From Saccharibacillus sp. JS10 (GTDB taxonomy: Bacteria > Bacillota > Bacilli > Paenibacillales > Paenibacillaceae), in NCBI RefSeq assembly GCF_024436065.1, contig NZ_JANFNS010000003.1, positions 248,001-312,000 of the forward strand: a DNA stretch of 64,000 nucleotides, written 5' to 3'. A program made the position numbers and the translations under genes. Every line of letters starts with the position of its first letter. Within the stretch, counting starts at the first letter, position 1. Under the pieces are notes generated by a model. It made no database searches. It saw only the letters and a list, made by a program, of their open reading frames with translations, and was not told where the DNA came from. This document shows positions 61,810-64,000 of the stretch, in pieces.

Positions 61810-62952
61810 TTAATCTTTAAAACTACCAGGTTGTACTCCTACAATTTCTTTTGTCGTTGTATTTACATAAACTTTTGTACCTGAAGAAGGGTTTTTGTAC
61901 ACTACACTACCCGTCTCGCCAGGTACAGGTTTTCTAGTTAAAGCTACTGTGATATCACCAGGTAAAATATCTTTTCTTCCCGATTTAAATAATCGGTTAT
62001 ACGCATGATCATTTAAACCATATGTTTTTTGTTGAACTGTGACCCCCTTCTCTCTCCATTCATTAAATATAGGACGTCTCAATGAGCGAATTGCTGGATT
62101 ACTTTTTGCACTAAATAAATCAATTTTAGATTCATTTAAATAAATTCGAGTAGATGAATTTTTTGAGCTTGCGGACTTGGAAGATGTAGATCTTGATTTT
62201 GGAGCTGAAGATCTACTGCCCGTCGATGGAGAAGAAGGTGTCATTCTAGCTCCGCCACCGCCACTACCAGCCGAGCGATTCCAATCATGCCCGCTCGGAT
62301 CAATACGTACAAGCGGGTTATTCTCCACATACGTATACGGATTCAGACTGCTCGGACGATTCACATATCCTTCGAACGTATCTTCCTGAATAAACCGTCC
62401 GATACTCGGATCGTACCAACGACTTCTCAGATATTGTAGACCGGTATCTTCGTCCCAATATTCGCCGGAGTAGCCGAACACATTCTCGACTTGGACATCC
62501 GATGTCAGTGGATTGCCCCAGATATCGTAGGTGTAGCGGTTGAGTACCGTACCGTCAGCTTTCACCAGTCCCGTAACGTCACCGTGACCGTTGTGCTGAT
62601 AATACGCTTTTTCGTGATTCGCGTCTTCGCGGTAAATCAGTTGGGCGCCGCGTACATAACGAGCTTTGAAGGTTACAGTTCCGTCTGCCGCTACCGTACC
62701 TTCGGCGATGATGTTCGCGCCGTCGTAATAGTAACGCGTTGTCGTCGATTGCCCGTCTTTCGTCATACTGCGCTCGGTCATCAGACCGTCGCCATTATAC
62801 TTGTAGCTGACCGATGTCTGGTTACGCGTAATCCCGCTTAACTGCTCCGCTTGGTTATACGTGTAATCGATATTGTCTTTAAAGTGTTTATTCGTTTCTT
62901 TTTCTGACCATAGAGCGTTAAATACAGTTCTTGATCCGTACAAAAAAGACAC
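61810..62952 (-). CDS. Orphan Rhs tip with BECR/DUF4258-like toxin candidate
   Basis: 380 residues in the open part. Residues 1-25 (SFLYGSRTVFNALWSEKETN) are foreign; Rhs core begins at KDNIDYTYNQAEQLS (about 62885). After NNPLVRIDPSGHDWNR come a Gly/Ser linker (TPSSPSTGSRSSAPKSRS) and a tip: IFNEWREKGVTVQQKTYGLN, DHAYNRLFKSGRKDILPGDI, GSVVYKNPSSGTKVYVNTTT, KEIVGVQPGSFKD. The H-x3-R ... I-x-x-x-D-I ... V-Y ... tail is like DUF4258/BECR-fold RNases. No Hint domain. The start codon at 62952 is probably not used. Confidence 0.83.
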   Translation of the reverse strand: MSFLYGSRTVFNALWSEKETNKHFKDNIDYTYNQAEQLSGITRNQTSVSYKYNGDGLMTERSMTKDGQSTTTRYYYDGANIIAEGTVAADGTVTFKARYVRGAQLIYREDANHEKAYYQHNGHGDVTGLVKADGTVLNRYTYDIWGNPLTSDVQVENVFGYSGEYWDEDTGLQYLRSRWYDPSIGRFIQEDTFEGYVNRPSSLNPYTYVENNPLVRIDPSGHDWNRSAGSGGGGARMTPSSPSTGSRSSAPKSRSTSSKSASSKNSSTRIYLNESKIDLFSAKSNPAIRSLRRPIFNEWREKGVTVQQKTYGLNDHAYNRLFKSGRKDILPGDITVALTRKPVPGETGSVVYKNPSSGTKVYVNTTTKEIVGVQPGSFKD

Positions 62953-62986
62953 ATTTCAAATTTTTCAGATCGAAATGTGTCTTTTT
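62942..62986 (-). terminator. Terminator behind the 63001-63420 immunity gene
   Basis: AAGACACATTTC/GAAATGTGTCTT with T-runs on both strands, 15 bases past the stop. Confidence 0.88.
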
Positions 62987-63000
62987 GAATTTAGTGAAAA

Positions 63001-63420
63001 CTATTTTTTAGTAGGCATCTGTGAATCCAAAATTTCTTTCATCAATAACGAAATAGGAAAGCCCTCCTCAACATCTTCAAGATTTTCATTAAAAAGTAAT
63101 CCCGCCCAATAAGTGATGTTTTTTTTGTGAATAGAAAATTCTTCAATTAGTAAATTTTTAATTTCCTCCCACTCTGAAAGGTCGATTTCATATTGAAGAA
63201 GTGAGTCGTTGTAGGAAGAAGAAATAATCATCATAAGAGCGAATTTTTCTTCAACGCTTAAGTTCATTTGTTGATAGGCTTGAACGAATTCATCTACTCT
63301 AGAGCTATCACTTACAATAAACTCCCAATCTTGTTCAATATCATCAAATTCCTTTGGAAATCCAACTTTATCTTCTAATCCCTGCCTTGCTGTTAACGAA
63401 ACATATTCAGGAGTTTCCAT
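63001..63420 (-). CDS. Putative immunity protein of the rightmost tip
   Basis: 139 residues, acidic, helical (VDEFVQAYQQMNLSVEEKFA, IDLSEWEEIKNLLIEEFSIH). A truncated relative of its C-terminus is present at 55441-55602. ATG at 63420 has AGGAGAAG and starts 12 bases after the toxin stop at 63433. It resembles small immunity proteins of Rhs/CDI loci; family not recognised. Confidence 0.75.
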   Translation of the reverse strand: METPEYVSLTARQGLEDKVGFPKEFDDIEQDWEFIVSDSSRVDEFVQAYQQMNLSVEEKFALMMIISSSYNDSLLQYEIDLSEWEEIKNLLIEEFSIHKKNITYWAGLLFNENLEDVEEGFPISLLMKEILDSQMPTKK

Positions 63421-63432
63421 ATAGAGCTTCTC

Positions 63433-64000
63433 CTATTCTGGTTGTAATGGTTTACTTAAATCATTCTTATTCGAACGATAATTACTATTAAAAGGATATG
63501 CAGTGCGCACACTTCCATCAGCCCTTACAGCAATTATTGCTCGGTCAGCATCAATATATCGATTGTTTCCAAAGAATGTCCGTGCATTCATACTAGAAGG
63601 AACAGGTACATTATAAATACCATATCCTTGTTTTGCAATTGGAGTAATAAAATCTGCTGCCTCTTGATCATTCCACCATCTACCTTGTTGGGTTCCTTTA
63701 GATCTCGACCTATTATAAAGTTGACTCGAGCTTTGAGTTTGCCCATGATCACTAAAGGTATGTCCATAAGTTGGAGTACTTTTTGGATTTCCCCATTTCA
63801 AAGTAGGTTGTTTTGGAGTTTTTGGAGTTTTTGATTTTTTACTCTTTCCACCTCCACCTGGATTAGATGGAGCTCCCGCTGCACTACTCGCTCTAGGAGG
63901 TCCGCTTCCTCCTCCTAAGTTATCAGATTCGCGTTTTTTAGGATTCTTCCCGTCAGGATCTACATATTTAAGCGGATTATTCTCCACATACGTATACGGG
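63433..64000 (-). CDS. Rhs C-terminal toxin tip, continues beyond the window
   Basis: At least 189 residues, open to the window edge. It begins with the Rhs core end (PYTYVENNPLKYVDPDGKNP), a Gly/Lys/Pro linker (SNPGGGGKSKKSKTPKTPKQ) and a tip: TPTYGHTFSDHGQTQSSSQL, GRWWNDQEAADFITPIAKQG, ARTFFGNNRYIDADRAIIAV, RADGSVRTAYPFNS. The conserved His/Asp and W residues recall RNase-type CDI/Rhs tips, but I cannot name the family. No Hint domain. Because it is the first unit of the array, it is either the tip of the complete Rhs gene or another orphan. Confidence 0.85.
   Translation of the reverse strand, partial: PYTYVENNPLKYVDPDGKNPKKRESDNLGGGSGPPRASSAAGAPSNPGGGGKSKKSKTPKTPKQPTLKWGNPKSTPTYGHTFSDHGQTQSSSQLYNRSRSKGTQQGRWWNDQEAADFITPIAKQGYGIYNVPVPSSMNARTFFGNNRYIDADRAIIAVRADGSVRTAYPFNSNYRSNKNDLSKPLQPE

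Larger units (their letters stand above)
51148..64000 (-). repeat. Repeated Rhs core end, six copies plus remnants
   Basis: The stretch from GLVKADGTVLNRYTYDIWG to PYTYVENNPLK recurs almost unchanged near 52100-52370, 54530-54800, 56610-56870, 59370-59630, 62305-62570 and at the right edge (only its end visible). Upstream lengths differ: about 400 bases to nearly 1.4 kb of core are retained. Such long identical tracts allow homologous exchange between cassettes and with a full Rhs gene. Confidence 0.92.

Noticed and set aside
50774-64000. Repeated Rhs segments considered as insertion sequences or integron cassettes
   Set aside because: No transposase, integrase, terminal inverted repeats or attC-like sites; the repeats are coding Rhs core.

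Overview
The window looks like a chromosomal segment of a Gram-positive, low- to mid-GC member of the Paenibacillaceae (Paenibacillus/Saccharibacillus-like). This is inferred from gene content: an SLH-anchored surface protein, a T-box leader on proS, a purine riboswitch, AGGAGG-type ribosome binding sites, a PadR/SEDS pair and a class D-like sortase with a LytTR two-component system. No tRNA, rRNA, CRISPR array, transposase or integrase was seen.

Left part (1-44.7 kb), ordinary chromosome. In order: the end of an unidentified protein; a GNAT acetyltransferase; a three-gene MacB-like ABC operon (1186-4114); an FAD-dependent dehydrogenase behind a purine riboswitch (4236-5917); an ECF sigma/anti-sigma pair; a DUF3221-type lipoprotein; two chemoreceptors flanking a three-gene TerB-domain/BrxD-like ATPase/DEAD helicase operon (10.9-18.4 kb); a beta-helix/Ig/SLH surface protein; a serine beta-lactamase-fold hydrolase; a sortase-response regulator-histidine kinase operon; proS with its T-box; an M14 zinc carboxypeptidase; PadR plus a HAAS-SEDS membrane protein; two paralogous proteins of unknown family; a membrane-anchored FAD oxidoreductase; a DUF2750 protein; a MerR-ABC exporter operon; and an arginase-family enzyme divergent from an HxlR regulator.

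Right part (44.7-64 kb), accessory. Every gene is on the minus strand and it forms a polymorphic-toxin locus. From the right edge leftwards there are seven C-terminal Rhs toxin cassettes. Each has a stretch of near-identical Rhs core (some also a Hint domain), then a different toxin tip, then a different small immunity gene, then usually a terminator. Six are clearly 5'-truncated, with different breakpoints, so they are orphan tips; the seventh runs off the window. Tips include a RelE/ParE-like toxin, an Ntox21-like toxin, an ADP-ribosyltransferase-like toxin and BECR-like candidates. Immunity families are duplicated (three copies of one, three of another), and some copies keep only a tail of the lost toxin or Rhs core. 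From 50.4 to 44.7 kb there is a run of small AT-rich genes and broken genes without Rhs core, best read as an immunity-gene bank left by old cassettes.

The Rhs array is the most notable system. A full-length Rhs gene is predicted to the right of this window as the acceptor of these tips. The TerB/BrxD/helicase operon, in which the large protein seems to carry a degenerate SNF2-like region, and the purine riboswitch, whose terminator contains the aptamer P1 strand (an apparent ON switch), are the next most interesting.
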